A stretch of 64,000 bases of DNA from Bradyrhizobium sp. B097 (lineage in GTDB: Bacteria > Pseudomonadota > Alphaproteobacteria > Rhizobiales > Xanthobacteraceae): positions 8,304,501 through 8,368,500 of the forward strand of contig NZ_CP152412.1 in assembly GCF_038957035.1 (NCBI RefSeq). Direction: 5' to 3'. The notes beneath the pieces were generated by a model. That model made no database searches, was not told the origin of the DNA, and saw only the letters and a list, made by a program, of their open reading frames with translations. Both the position numbers and the translations under genes were made by a program. Shown here piece by piece: positions 17,199-26,964 of this stretch (positions within the stretch are counted from its first letter, which is position 1; each line of letters begins with the position of its first letter).

Positions 17199-18646
17199 TC
17201 GGCAGCTTTCAGCAGTTCGCAGAACATCTGGTTGGAGAACAGTTGGGTGACGTTGGATCGGCTCCACGGCGCGGAATGCGCGACCACGTCGCCGATGATG
17301 AGGACGGCGGGACCGCCATCGACCTGTTTGACCAGCTCGGGCAGCCGCGCCAGCGTGCCGACCGCGGCCTTGGCATCGGGTCGCGTCACGCGCGCGAACA
17401 CACCGACCGGCGTCTCCGGCGAGCGGCCCGCAGCGAGCAGGCCTTCACGGATCGCGGGTGCGGCGGTCATGCCCATGTAGACGACAACGGTCATCTTGGT
17501 GTCGGTCAGCACCGACCAGTCGACGACTTCGGCATCGCGCGCCTTGTGCGCGGTGAGGAAGGTGATGCGCAGCGCCTCGTGCCGGAAGGTCAGCGGCACC
17601 TCGAATTGCGCGGCCGCACCAAGACCGGCGGAGATGCCGGGAACAATGGAGTAGGCGACGCCGGCGTCGCGCAGCGCCTCGATCTCCTCGCCGCCGCGGC
17701 CGAACACAAAGGGATCGCCGCCCTTCAGCCGCACCGCACGCTGGCCTGACTGCGCGGCCTCGATCATCAGGCGGTTGATGGCGTCCTGGCCGATGCCGGG
17801 CTTGCCGATGCGGCGGCCGACCGGAATCCGCGTGGCATCGCGCCGGATGCGGTCGAGAATTTCTGGTGACACCAATTCGTCATAGAACACGACGTCAGCG
17901 TCCTGCAGCGCGCGCAGCGCCTTCACGGTGAGCAGATCCGGATCGCCCGGACCGGCGCCGACCAGTGTCACATGGCCGACAGCCTTGCCTTCCGTATTGG
18001 CGCCGGCGAATGCGGCGGGATCGCCGATCGCGTTCAGCGCCTGCTCGGCTTCGTCGGTGCGGTCGGCCAGCACGAGCGCGCCGATCGGGCCGTCGACGAT
18101 GCGCTCCCAGAAGCGGCGGCGCAGCGGGAACTCTTCAATCCGCGCATGCATCGATTTGCGGAAGCGGCCGATAAATCCGGCGAGGTCGCCGATCCGAGCC
18201 GGCAGCACCGCCTCGATCTTCTCGCGGATGCGACGCGCCACGACCGGCGACGTGCCGCCGGTTCCGACCGCGACCACCACATCGCCGCGATCGACGATCG
18301 CAGGCATGATGAAGGTGGAATGCACGAGGTCGTCCATCACATTGACCGGCAGGCCAATCGCCTTGGCGCGCACCGACATCGCGGCACCGACCTCGCCTGC
18401 ACCGGCGCAGAGCACGGCGATGACATCGGAGAGATCGGCTGCGAGCGGATCGCCCTCGGCGCGCTCGATGCGCGCGGCGTCCTCCGCCGCGATGCCCGCG
18501 AACTCATGATCGCCGTCGGTCGCGTACCAGCGAACCGCCGCGCCGGCAGCCGCGAGCAGCCGCAACTTGGCGCGCACGAGCTCGCCCGCTCCAACGAGCA
18601 GCACCTTGCCGCTTTGCAGATCCAGAAACACCGGCAGATATCGCAT
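17195..18646 (-). CDS. cysG: Siroheme synthase CysG (bifunctional)
   Basis: A 483-aa fusion. The N-terminal about 210 residues are the precorrin-2 dehydrogenase/ferrochelatase (dinucleotide loop GAGELVRAK near residue 19). The C-terminal about 250 residues are uroporphyrinogen-III C-methyltransferase (LVGAGPGDPDLLT, and KGGDPFVFGRGGEE). It makes siroheme for the sulfite reductase encoded two genes downstream. It is the first gene of the minus-strand operon, divergent from cysD across about 140 bp. Confidence 0.95.
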   Translation of the reverse strand: MRYLPVFLDLQSGKVLLVGAGELVRAKLRLLAAAGAAVRWYATDGDHEFAGIAAEDAARIERAEGDPLAADLSDVIAVLCAGAGEVGAAMSVRAKAIGLPVNVMDDLVHSTFIMPAIVDRGDVVVAVGTGGTSPVVARRIREKIEAVLPARIGDLAGFIGRFRKSMHARIEEFPLRRRFWERIVDGPIGALVLADRTDEAEQALNAIGDPAAFAGANTEGKAVGHVTLVGAGPGDPDLLTVKALRALQDADVVFYDELVSPEILDRIRRDATRIPVGRRIGKPGIGQDAINRLMIEAAQSGQRAVRLKGGDPFVFGRGGEEIEALRDAGVAYSIVPGISAGLGAAAQFEVPLTFRHEALRITFLTAHKARDAEVVDWSVLTDTKMTVVVYMGMTAAPAIREGLLAAGRSPETPVGVFARVTRPDAKAAVGTLARLPELVKQVDGGPAVLIIGDVVAHSAPWSRSNVTQLFSNQMFCELLKAAE

Positions 18647-18673
18647 CAGACACTCGCTTCCCCAATTTGGGGG

Positions 18674-18732
18674 TTGACTGAAATTATTTTCTATTTATCT
18701 CTCGATCAAGCCCAGCAAAGAGAAAATTATTT
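18674..18732 (+). promoter_or_regulatory. cysG-cysDNC divergent control region
   Basis: This strip of the 18647-18788 intergenic region is much richer in AT than the flanks. It carries two direct copies of AAATTATTT (18681-18689 and 18724-18732, 43 bp apart, about four helical turns) and a TTGACT/TATCTC pair (18674, 18696; 16-bp spacer) that could be a housekeeping promoter for cysD. The repeats may bind a sulfur-responsive regulator; none is encoded nearby. Confidence 0.45.
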
Positions 18733-18788
18733 CTTCTCTATTGCAGCGCAACTTTAGAATTTTCAACTCCATAGGCCAAGGCCAAGAG

Positions 18789-19688
18789 ATGCATCTTCTC
18801 GACAACGAATCCGCCGCTGCCGGAACGCGGTCCGCAGCCCTTCGCAGTGCATCTTCCGTGCCGGGGATTCCTGCCAATCAGGCCCCCCCGTCCATGGATC
18901 ATCTCGATGAGCTGGAAGCCCAGAGCATCTATATTTTGCGCGAGGCGTTCGCCCGGCTGAAAAAGCTCGCGCTGCTGTGGTCGCTCGGCAAAGACTCCAA
19001 CGTGATGATCTGGCTGGCGCGCAAGGCGTTCTTCGGCCGGGTCCCGTTCCCGGCGCTGCATGTCGACACCGGCAAAAAGTTTCCGGAGATGTATGCGTTC
19101 CGCGACCGCTTCGGCAAGGAATGGGATCTCGATCTGCGCGTCGAGCCCTGCCCGCCGATCGACAGCGTCGACCCGACCCTGCCGCCGGCCGCGCGCTCCG
19201 CCGCACGCAAGACCGAGGGCCTGAAGCTCGCGCTCAATAAATTCGGCTTTGACGGATTGATCGCCGGCATCCGCCGCGACGAAGAGGCAACGCGCGCCAA
19301 GGAGCGCGTGTTCTCGCCGCGCGGCCTCGAAGGCGAATGGGACGTCCGCGACCAGCCGCCCGAATTCTGGGATCACTTCAACGCCTCGCCGCCGCAGGGC
19401 GCTCACTTGCGCATCCACCCGATCCTGCATTGGACCGAAGCCGACATCTGGGCCTACACCAAGCGTGAGGGCATTCCGATCATCCCGCTCTATCTCGCCA
19501 AGGACGGCAAGCGCTATCGCTCGCTCGGGGATCAGGACATCACCAACCCGGTGGCTTCGACCGCATCCAGCATCGAAGAGATCCTGGATGAGCTCGAGAA
19601 CACCAAGATCCCGGAGCGCGCCGGCCGCGCACTCGATCACGAAACCGAGGATGCGTTCGAGCGACTGCGTGTCGCCGGCTATCTCTGA
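18789..19688 (+). CDS. cysD: Sulfate adenylyltransferase subunit 2
   Basis: A 299-aa N-type ATP pyrophosphatase that joins ATP and sulfate to form APS. The PP-loop appears as LLWSLGKDSNVMIWL, followed by 'HVDTGKKFPEMYAFRD' and 'GIRRDEEATRAKE'. Most CysD proteins begin near MDHLDELEAQSIYIL, which here starts at 18894. The frame is open from 18741 and ATG 18789 gives a 35-aa extension that is probably translated but could be absent. Followed after 24 bp by cysNC, its GTPase partner. Confidence 0.93.
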   Translation: MHLLDNESAAAGTRSAALRSASSVPGIPANQAPPSMDHLDELEAQSIYILREAFARLKKLALLWSLGKDSNVMIWLARKAFFGRVPFPALHVDTGKKFPEMYAFRDRFGKEWDLDLRVEPCPPIDSVDPTLPPAARSAARKTEGLKLALNKFGFDGLIAGIRRDEEATRAKERVFSPRGLEGEWDVRDQPPEFWDHFNASPPQGAHLRIHPILHWTEADIWAYTKREGIPIIPLYLAKDGKRYRSLGDQDITNPVASTASSIEEILDELENTKIPERAGRALDHETEDAFERLRVAGYL

Positions 19689-19712
19689 TCCCAGTTTGGC
19701 GTGAGTGCTCTG

Positions 19713-21632
19713 ATGAACATGATCCTTCCCACCGCCTCGATCTCGGCGACCCCCAACGGCACCACGCGTCCCCAGGTGCGCATCGTCATCGTCGGCCATG
19801 TCGACCACGGCAAGTCCACCCTGGTGGGCCGCCTGCTGCATGAGACCGGCAGCCTGCCGGACGGCAAGCTGGAGATGCTGAAGGCGGTCAGCGCGCGGCG
19901 CGGCATGCCGTTCGAATGGTCGTTCCTGCTCGACGCGCTGCAGACCGAGCGCGACCAGGGCATCACCATCGACACCACCCAGATCCGCTTCCGCACCCGC
20001 TCGCGCGACGTCGTGCTGATCGACGCGCCCGGCCATGCAGAGTTTTTGCGCAACATGATCACCGGCGCCTCGCAGGCCGACGGCGCGGTGTTGATCATCG
20101 ACGCGCTGGAAGGCGTCCGCTCGCAGACGCGGCGGCACGGCTATCTCCTGCATCTGCTCGGCGTGAAGCAGGTCGCGGTCGTCGTCAACAAGATGGACCG
20201 GGTCGATTTCAGTGCCGATCGCTTCAAGGAGATCAGCGACGAGATTTCCGCGCATCTGATCGGTCTCGGCGTGACGCCGACCGCGGTGGTCCCGATCTCC
20301 GCGCGCGACGGCGACGGCGTTGCCGAACACACGCCGCGGATCGGATGGTACAAGGGACCGACCGTGGTCGAGGCGCTCGATGCGCTCGATCCGGCACCAC
20401 AGCTGGCGAAGCTGCCGCTGCGGCTGCCGGTGCAGGCGATCTACAAGTTCGACGACCGCCGCATCGTGGCGGGCCGCATAGAGTCCGGCAGCCTGAAGGC
20501 CGGCGACGAGATCGTCATCATGCCGACGGGCAAGATCGCGAAGATCAAGACGGTCGAGAGCTGGCCGGCGACGCCGGTGCACGGTCCGCAGGGCGCCGGG
20601 CGCTCGGTCGGCATCACGCTCGACCGCGAGCTGTTCCTCGAGCGCGGCGACATCATCGGACATAGCGGGCAGAGCCCGCGCGACACCCGCCGCATCCGCG
20701 CGCGGATCTTCTGGCTGCACGACAAGCCACTGACCACGGGCGAGCAGATCCTGATCCGGCTCGGCACCAAGGAAAGCCGCGCCACCGTCGTCGCGATCGA
20801 AAAGGCGATCGATCCCGGTGCGCTGTCCAACGAAGAAAACACCGCGATCGCGCGCAACCATGTCGGCGAGATCGACATCTCGCTGGCGCAGCCGGTTGCG
20901 ACCGATCCCTACACCGACAATCCGCGCACCGGCCGCCTCGTGATCGAGGTCAACGGGCGCATCGCCGGCGGCGGCCTCGTGCTGTCGGTCGATGCCGGCC
21001 GGCCTGCGGTGCCGATCGACATCGTGCCGGTGGAATCCGCGCTGCGGCCGGACGAGCGCTCGGCGCGCTATCATCACAATGGCGCGGTGGTCTGGCTGAC
21101 CGGCCTGCCCGGCTCGGGCAAGTCGACGCTGGCGCGCGCGCTGGAGCGACGGCTGTTCAGCAATGGCGGCTCGCCGATCCTGCTCGACGGCGACACCTTC
21201 CGCGCCGGGCTGAACAGCGACCTCGGCTTCTCGCCGCAGGATCGCACCGAAAACATTCGCCGCCTCGCCGAGGTCGCGACCCATCTGGCGCGCAACGGTC
21301 ATATCGCAATCGTCGCCGCGGTGTCGCCGTCGACCGCCGACCGCGCGGCAGCCCGCCGTATCGCCGACAGCGCATTCCGCGAAGTCTATGTCGCCACGCC
21401 TGCCGAGGTCTGCGAGACCCGCGATCCCAAAGGCCACTACGCCAAGGCGCGCTCGGGCGGATTGCCGTCCTTTACCGGCATCACCAATGACTACCAGCCG
21501 CCGACCGGCAACGAACTGACCATCGACACCTCGAACCGCTCGGTCAGCGATGCCACCGACGCGATCGAGCGGATGCTGGCCACGACCGGCATCCTGTTTG
21601 ACGAACTGACCGACCTCGCGGCGAATATCTGA
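19713..21632 (+). CDS. cysNC: Sulfate adenylyltransferase subunit 1 fused to APS kinase
   Basis: A 639-aa fusion. The CysN part is an EF-Tu-like GTPase: GHVDHGKS (28-35), DAPGH and NKMD. It drives APS synthesis with CysD. The C-terminal about 180 residues are a CysC kinase (P-loop GLPGSGKST near residue 465, followed by [10 protein letters not shown]) that makes PAPS. The same arrangement is called NodQ in rhizobia, where PAPS feeds sulfation. Because CysH here is of the APS type, PAPS is not needed for cysteine. A GTG start at 19701 is also possible. Confidence 0.94.
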   Translation: MNMILPTASISATPNGTTRPQVRIVIVGHVDHGKSTLVGRLLHETGSLPDGKLEMLKAVSARRGMPFEWSFLLDALQTERDQGITIDTTQIRFRTRSRDVVLIDAPGHAEFLRNMITGASQADGAVLIIDALEGVRSQTRRHGYLLHLLGVKQVAVVVNKMDRVDFSADRFKEISDEISAHLIGLGVTPTAVVPISARDGDGVAEHTPRIGWYKGPTVVEALDALDPAPQLAKLPLRLPVQAIYKFDDRRIVAGRIESGSLKAGDEIVIMPTGKIAKIKTVESWPATPVHGPQGAGRSVGITLDRELFLERGDIIGHSGQSPRDTRRIRARIFWLHDKPLTTGEQILIRLGTKESRATVVAIEKAIDPGALSNEENTAIARNHVGEIDISLAQPVATDPYTDNPRTGRLVIEVNGRIAGGGLVLSVDAGRPAVPIDIVPVESALRPDERSARYHHNGAVVWLTGLPGSGKSTLARALERRLFSNGGSPILLDGDTFRAGLNSDLGFSPQDRTENIRRLAEVATHLARNGHIAIVAAVSPSTADRAAARRIADSAFREVYVATPAEVCETRDPKGHYAKARSGGLPSFTGITNDYQPPTGNELTIDTSNRSVSDATDAIERMLATTGILFDELTDLAANI

Positions 21633-21644
21633 CCTTGCTCACCT

Positions 21645-21750
21645 GTCATCGCCCGGCTCGACCGGGCGATCCAGTATTCCAGAAACAGTAGAGCTCGAAT
21701 CGAGAGGCCGCGGCGTACTGGATGCCCCGCCTGAAGCGGGGCATGACGGG
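21645..21750. repeat. Palindromic intergenic repeat
   Basis: Contains 'tcatcgcccggctcgaccgg' with 'cgggcgatccagtattcc' and a second palindrome around 'gccccgcctgaagcggggc'. The first part matches the element at 35641-35811. It lies between the converging cysNC and AraC genes and may serve as a bidirectional terminator. Confidence 0.7.
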
Positions 21751-21761
21751 GGTGTGGATGC

Positions 21762-22763
21762 CTATTCCGCCGCGTGGCGGCTTCCAGCCGGTTGCCGCAC
21801 CATCCCCGGCGATTGCCCGGTGATACGCTTGAACGCGCGGCTGAAGGCCGCCTGCGACGCATAGCCCAGCCGTTGCGCGATCACATCGATCGGCTGGCGC
21901 TCGTGCTCGATCCACTGTGTCGCGAGGCGCATGCGCAGTTCGGCAAGATAGCGCAGCGGCGATTGCCCGGTCATTGACTGGAAGCGCTCGGCGAACAGCG
22001 AACGCGAGCAACCCGCCTCCGCCGCCAGTTCAGCAACGGTCCAGTTGCGGCCGGGAGCGCGATGCAGCGCGCCGATGGCGCGGCCAAGACGCGGATCGCG
22101 CAAGGCCTCGAACCAACCCATGGCGTTGGCGCCGCCGCATTCGACCCAGCCGCGCACGATCGACGCGGCGAGAACATCGGCAAGCCGCGCCATCACGCCG
22201 ACGGAACCGGCTCGCGGCGTGCAGGTCTCCCGCTCCATCGCCTTCAGCATGGGTTCGATTTCCGGCTGGCGCACCAGCAACGTGTCGGCCCGCATCACCT
22301 CCGGCATCAGGGCGATGAGCGGGCGCATGCCGCCGAGATCGAAATTCATGCAGGCGCTGAAGACCAGGACCGACTCGTCCTGCGGGCATCCGTCAGGGCA
22401 GGCCGACGTCACATCGACATTGCCGCAGAGCGTCTCGGTCTCGAAACGATCGACGTCGCAGCTCGGCTCATCCGGAGCCGAGACGAGATCGTGCGCGCCG
22501 CCGCGCGGCAGGAAGATTGCGTCACCGCACCCGAGGGGAAGCAGCGCGGCATCGGCGTAGCGCAGCAGCGCCGTGCCATGCGCAACGAAGTGGAATTGCG
22601 CGCGTCCGTACGGCGTCTCGAAGCGAAAACCGAACGGCGCCCGCGTCTGGACCCGACGGTAGTGAACGCCCTCAAGCCGCATGCCGAGCAACAACTCGCT
22701 CACCAGATCGACGGCGGCATCGGTCGTATCGGCGGAAGACGATCTGGACGAATGATCAAACAT
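21762..22763 (-). CDS. AraC family transcriptional regulator
   Basis: A 333-aa regulator with an N-terminal cupin-type sensor domain (AraC_binding_2/cupin_6 style: 'GVHYRRVQTRAPFGFRFE', 'AIFLPRGGAHDL') and a C-terminal double helix-turn-helix (about residues 230-325, 'AAEAGCSRSLFAERF' and 'AQRLGYASQAAFSRAFKR'). It is divergent from an MFS exporter gene across 80 bp and is its likely regulator. I chose ATG 22763; an upstream extension is open but lacks domain content. The inducer is unknown. Confidence 0.9.
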   Translation of the reverse strand: MFDHSSRSSSADTTDAAVDLVSELLLGMRLEGVHYRRVQTRAPFGFRFETPYGRAQFHFVAHGTALLRYADAALLPLGCGDAIFLPRGGAHDLVSAPDEPSCDVDRFETETLCGNVDVTSACPDGCPQDESVLVFSACMNFDLGGMRPLIALMPEVMRADTLLVRQPEIEPMLKAMERETCTPRAGSVGVMARLADVLAASIVRGWVECGGANAMGWFEALRDPRLGRAIGALHRAPGRNWTVAELAAEAGCSRSLFAERFQSMTGQSPLRYLAELRMRLATQWIEHERQPIDVIAQRLGYASQAAFSRAFKRITGQSPGMVRQPAGSRHAAE

Positions 22764-22843
22764 TTGGGTGTTTATGGCATAGATTGTCCAAAACCTCCAG
22801 CCTATGTCTGCGGCAGCGCAGCATAAGATGGAAGTTTCGGTCA

Positions 22844-24091
22844 ATGGATCAAGAAGTGAACCCCGATTTGGCGCAGGCCGATGCCGTTGCGCTGATGCCG
22901 GGAGAAGTCGCTCTCAGGGTTGGTGACAAGCCGGCCGCATCGGAGAAGCCCGCCTGGGGCGCCGTCGCCGCCATGATGCTGGGTGTCACCGCACTTCTGA
23001 CGGCGGAGTTCCTGCCGTCCGGCCTGCTGACGCCGATGGCGAGGGACCTCGGTGTGAGCCCGGGCCTCGCCGGTCAGGCGGTGACGGCGACCTCGCTGGC
23101 CGGCCTGGTCGGGGCGTTGTTCACGCCGCGACTGACGCGCAGCTTCAATCGAAAACCGGTGCTGCTCAGCTTCTCGATTCTGCTGGTCATCTCCAACCTG
23201 CTGGTGGCGCTGGCACCGAGCATCACGTTCCTCTTGGCGGCGCGGATCGTGCTTGGCCTCGCCATTGGCGGCTTTTGGGCGATGGCGGCAGCGACGACGA
23301 TCAGGCTGGTGCCGCCGTCGCTGGTTGCACGGGCGTTGTCGATCGTGATGAGCGGCATTCCCGCCGCGATGATTATTGCCGTTCCGCTTGGCAGCTATCT
23401 CGGTGAGGTGGCGAGCTGGCGCACCGTGTTCCTGCTCGCGACGGCATTGGGCGCAGCGGTGTTCTTCGTCCAGGCGCTGGCTTTGCCGCGTCTGGCCCCG
23501 AGGGGAGAAGCCGGGCTCGGCACCCTGGTCGACATCCTGACACGGCCGGGGATCGGCGCCGGCATCTTCGCGGCTACGTTGGTCTTCACCGGACACTTCG
23601 GCTATTTCGGCTATATCCGTCCCTTCCTTGAAAGCGTGACCGGGCTTGGCGCGCCCGGCGTCGCAGCGACGCTGCTCGCTTTCGGCGTCGCCAACTATGT
23701 CGGCTCCTTCGCGAGCGGGCTGATGGCCGAGCGCAATCTCAAGCTCACGCTGATCGCGATGCCGCTGGCAATCAGCGTGATCGGTCTGTTGCTCTCGGTC
23801 TATGGCAAGGACGTCATTCCGGCGCTGGTGCTGGTCGCACTCTGGGGATTTGCCTTCAGCGGCGTACCGGTGGCGACGACGACCTGGATCACCCGCATGG
23901 TGCCCGATGAGACCGAAAGCGGCACCGGATTGACTGTGGCCTCGATCTTCCTCGGCATCACCATGGGCGCGGCGGGCGGCGGGCTGGTGCTCGATTTGAT
24001 GGGCGCGGCGGCCGTGTTCGTGGCGGGCGCAATTCCCTTGTTGCTCGCCGCATTGCTGATCGCCACCAAGGTACGGACCAGGGCGCCGTGA
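22844..24091 (+). CDS. MFS transporter (DHA1-type efflux)
   Basis: A 415-aa membrane protein with 12 predicted helices after a 35-aa cytosolic N-tail. It has the drug:H+ antiporter-1 pattern ('LTAEFLPSGLLTPMARDLGVS', 'GLAIGGFWAMAAATTIRLVP'), which resembles NepI and AraJ-type exporters of nucleosides, sugars or drugs. It is divergent from an AraC regulator, an arrangement common for inducible efflux systems. Substrate cannot be deduced. Confidence 0.88.
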   Translation: MDQEVNPDLAQADAVALMPGEVALRVGDKPAASEKPAWGAVAAMMLGVTALLTAEFLPSGLLTPMARDLGVSPGLAGQAVTATSLAGLVGALFTPRLTRSFNRKPVLLSFSILLVISNLLVALAPSITFLLAARIVLGLAIGGFWAMAAATTIRLVPPSLVARALSIVMSGIPAAMIIAVPLGSYLGEVASWRTVFLLATALGAAVFFVQALALPRLAPRGEAGLGTLVDILTRPGIGAGIFAATLVFTGHFGYFGYIRPFLESVTGLGAPGVAATLLAFGVANYVGSFASGLMAERNLKLTLIAMPLAISVIGLLLSVYGKDVIPALVLVALWGFAFSGVPVATTTWITRMVPDETESGTGLTVASIFLGITMGAAGGGLVLDLMGAAAVFVAGAIPLLLAALLIATKVRTRAP

Positions 24092-24252
24092 CCGCGCTCG
24101 CTGGCGGTGCCGCGCCCCGGGGGGAAAAGGGGGCCTTCTCAGAACCGTGGCTTTAGGGCAAAAAGGGCCTTGAACGCCGCCTTTGGCGCGTTTTTTGCTG
24201 ATTTCTTTCGAAAACAGCCCCTAAACGCCCCATTTCTTTGAGAAAGCCCATC

Positions 24253-26415
24253 ATGACTCGTGTCGATGCCCATGGATTGAAGATCGCCCCTGTCCTGTTC
24301 GATTTCATCGCCAAGGAGGCGACGCCGAAAACCGGGATCGCGCCTGACGCGTTCTGGGCAGGACTCGCCGCCATCATCCAGAAGCTCGGCTCGAAGAACC
24401 GCGAGCTGCTCGCGGTCCGCGACACCTTGCAGGCCAAGATCGACGACTGGCATCGCGCCAACAAGGGCAAGGCGTTCGACCTCAACGCCTACACCGCGTT
24501 CCTGAAGGACATCGGCTACCTGCTGCCGGAGCCGGCGACCCACAAGGTCGAGACATCGAATGTGGACGAGGAAATCGGCAAGATCTGCGGCCCGCAGCTC
24601 GTGGTGCCCCTGACCAACGCCCGCTACGCGCTGAACGCCGCCAACGCGCGCTGGGGTTCGCTGTACGATGCCTTCTACGGCACCGACGCGATCCCGCATG
24701 ATCCGAGCGAGGGTGGCAAGGGTTACAACAAGGCCCGCGGCGACAAGGTGATCGCGAAGGCGAAGGCGTTCCTCGATGCCGCCGTGCCGCTCGCGACCGG
24801 CAGCCACACCGACGTGACCTCCTACGCCGTGATCGCGGGCCAGCTCTCGGTCAAGCTGAAGAGCGGCAATTCGACCGCGCTGAAGAACGCCGCCCAGTTC
24901 GCCGGCTATCTCGGCGACGCTGCCCAGCCGACCGCGATCCTGCTCGTCAACAACGGCATGCATGTCGAGGTCAAGGTCGACCGCAGCAACGTCATCGGCA
25001 AGGACGATCCGGCCGGCGTCGCCGACATGATCCTGGAGTCGGCGGTCTCGACCATTCTCGACATGGAAGACTCGGTCGCCGCCGTCGACGCCGAGGACAA
25101 GGTGCTGGTCTATCGCAACACGCTCGGCCTGATGAACGGCACGCTGTCGGCCGATTTCGACAAGGGCGGCAAGACGCTGACGCGCTCGCTCAATGCCGAC
25201 CGCGTCTACAAGAAGCCCGACGGCAGCGAGCTGAAGCTGCACGGCCGCAGCCTGCTCTTGATGCGCAATGTCGGCCACCACATGTTCACCGACGCGGTGC
25301 TCGACGCCAAGGGCGAGGAGATCCCGGAAGGCATTCTCGACGCCGCCGTCGCCGGCCTGCTCGCGATCCACGACCTCAAGGGCAATTCCAAGGTCAAGAA
25401 CAGCCGCACCGGCTCGGCCTATATCGTCAAGCCGAAGATGCACGGCCCCGACGAGGTGACGCTGACCTGCGACCTGTTCGCCGAGGTCGAGAAGATGCTC
25501 GGCCTGCCGGAGAACACGCTGAAGGTCGGCATCATGGACGAGGAGCGCCGTACCACGGTCAATCTCAAGGCCTGCATCCAGCGCGCCTCCAAGCGCATCA
25601 TGTTCATCAACACCGGCTTCCTCGACCGCACCGGCGACGAGATCCATACCTCGATGGAAGCGGGTCCGATGATCCGCAAGAACGACATGAAGGCGCAGCC
25701 CTGGATCAAGGCCTATGAGGACTGGAACGTGGACAACGGCCTGATCGACGGCCTGCCCGGCCATGCCCAGATCGGCAAGGGCATGTGGGCGGCGCCCGAC
25801 AAGATGGCCGACATGCTGACGCAGAAGATCGGCCATCCGCAGGCCGGCGCCACCACCGCCTGGGTGCCGTCGCCGACCGCGGCCACGCTGCACGCCCTGC
25901 ACTATCACCAGGTCAACGTGACCGCCCGGCAGCAGGAGCTCGCCAAGGGCGGGCCGCGCGCCAAACTCTCCGACATCCTCACCATTCCGGTGTCGCAGTC
26001 GAACTGGGCGCCTGATGACGTGAAGCAGGAGATCGACAACAACTGCCAGGGCATCCTCGGCTACGTCGTGCGCTGGATCGACCAGGGCGTCGGCTGCTCC
26101 AAGGTGCCCGACATCCACGATGTCGGCCTGATGGAAGACCGCGCGACGCTGCGCATCTCGAGCCAGCATCTGGCGAACTGGCTGCATCAGGGCGTCATCA
26201 CCAGGGATCAGGTGATGGAGTCGCTGAAGCGCATGGCCGTCGTCGTCGACAAGCAGAACGCCGGCGATGCAATGTACAAGCCGATGGCGCCGGCGTTCGA
26301 CGGCGTCGCCTTCAAGGCGGCCTGCGACCTCGTGTTCGAGGGACGGACGCAGCCGAACGGCTACACCGAATACATCCTCACCGCGCGCCGCCGCGAGGCC
26401 AAGGCCGCGGGCTGA
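24253..26415 (+). CDS. glcB: Malate synthase G
   Basis: A 720-aa enzyme that condenses glyoxylate with acetyl-CoA to form malate. The length and motifs ('[17 protein letters not shown]', '[10 protein letters not shown]', '[21 protein letters not shown]') are typical of the monomeric G isoform. It permits growth on C2 compounds through the glyoxylate shunt. Start ATG 24253 has GAGAAAG upstream. A strong terminator follows. Isocitrate lyase is not in the window. Confidence 0.97.
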   Translation: MTRVDAHGLKIAPVLFDFIAKEATPKTGIAPDAFWAGLAAIIQKLGSKNRELLAVRDTLQAKIDDWHRANKGKAFDLNAYTAFLKDIGYLLPEPATHKVETSNVDEEIGKICGPQLVVPLTNARYALNAANARWGSLYDAFYGTDAIPHDPSEGGKGYNKARGDKVIAKAKAFLDAAVPLATGSHTDVTSYAVIAGQLSVKLKSGNSTALKNAAQFAGYLGDAAQPTAILLVNNGMHVEVKVDRSNVIGKDDPAGVADMILESAVSTILDMEDSVAAVDAEDKVLVYRNTLGLMNGTLSADFDKGGKTLTRSLNADRVYKKPDGSELKLHGRSLLLMRNVGHHMFTDAVLDAKGEEIPEGILDAAVAGLLAIHDLKGNSKVKNSRTGSAYIVKPKMHGPDEVTLTCDLFAEVEKMLGLPENTLKVGIMDEERRTTVNLKACIQRASKRIMFINTGFLDRTGDEIHTSMEAGPMIRKNDMKAQPWIKAYEDWNVDNGLIDGLPGHAQIGKGMWAAPDKMADMLTQKIGHPQAGATTAWVPSPTAATLHALHYHQVNVTARQQELAKGGPRAKLSDILTIPVSQSNWAPDDVKQEIDNNCQGILGYVVRWIDQGVGCSKVPDIHDVGLMEDRATLRISSQHLANWLHQGVITRDQVMESLKRMAVVVDKQNAGDAMYKPMAPAFDGVAFKAACDLVFEGRTQPNGYTEYILTARRREAKAAG

Positions 26416-26440
26416 TCTTCTCAACCGCGATCACACCAAA

Positions 26441-26469
26441 AGCCCTGGCGATGAGCCGGGGCTTTTTTG
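26441..26469 (+). terminator. Intrinsic terminator after glcB
   Basis: Stem AGCCCTGGC/GCCGGGGCT (one mismatch, 5-nt loop) followed directly by a run of seven T. It begins 26 bp after the glcB stop. Confidence 0.85.
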
Positions 26470-26619
26470 TTGGCGCCCGCGAGCCCGCCGTCGCAGGGCG
26501 TACCACCAAAATATCGAAAACAACCCCATGCACAGTAGCCGGCGGGCACGGCAACTTGACACGTCGGGCAACTCAGCGGTATTTTTCCATTATTCCGAAA
26601 TCGTGATGTGAGTCTGCGG

Positions 26620-26775
26620 TTCCTCCAACCCGGTCGCCCCTGCGACCCGGTCGCCCCTGCGAAAGCAGGGATCCATAAGCCGCGGCGGACCTTGTTGAAG
26701 GGACTCGTCGTTCAGCATCGCCCAACAATTGGCATCTGTGGTTATGGGTCCCTGCTCCCCTGCGCAATCGCGCTC
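26620..26775. repeat. Degenerate REP-like element in a gene-free stretch
   Basis: The gap 26470-26964 holds no credible gene. This part carries a direct duplication of 'acccggtcgcccctgcg' and the 'gcgaaagcaggga...ggttatgggtccctgc' inverted arms seen at 2.9-3.4 kb and at 55.9 kb. The remainder (26470-26619 and 26776-26964) shows nothing I can assign. Confidence 0.65.
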
Positions 26776-26964
26776 TAGGCAGGGCCGACGATGAGGATGA
26801 TTCTCGATTGAAGGCGTCACACCACGCAGTGTCACCCACCCGCGCATTAATTCATGAGAATCCTCCTTGGGTTATGAGCTGGCCAATCAGGTTGAGTTAG
26901 CGAGGACCGCCGCTGACCGTGTGCTGGGATAAGCCGCCTACCGGATCGGTGGCGTCACCGCGTG

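Noticed and set aside
18738..21437. 899-codon open frame on the minus strand
   Set aside because: Antisense to cysD and cysNC, which have complete catalytic motifs.
24100..24230. Terminator after the MFS transporter gene
   Set aside because: A weak stem near 24170-24195 precedes a T-run, but the arms pair poorly, so I did not list it.
24139..26424. 761-codon open frame on the minus strand
   Set aside because: Antisense shadow of malate synthase G; its translation is low-complexity and rich in Arg, His and Ala.
26573..26847. Two short minus-strand frames in the gap after glcB
   Set aside because: Both are translations of the degenerate REP-like element and lack ribosome sites.
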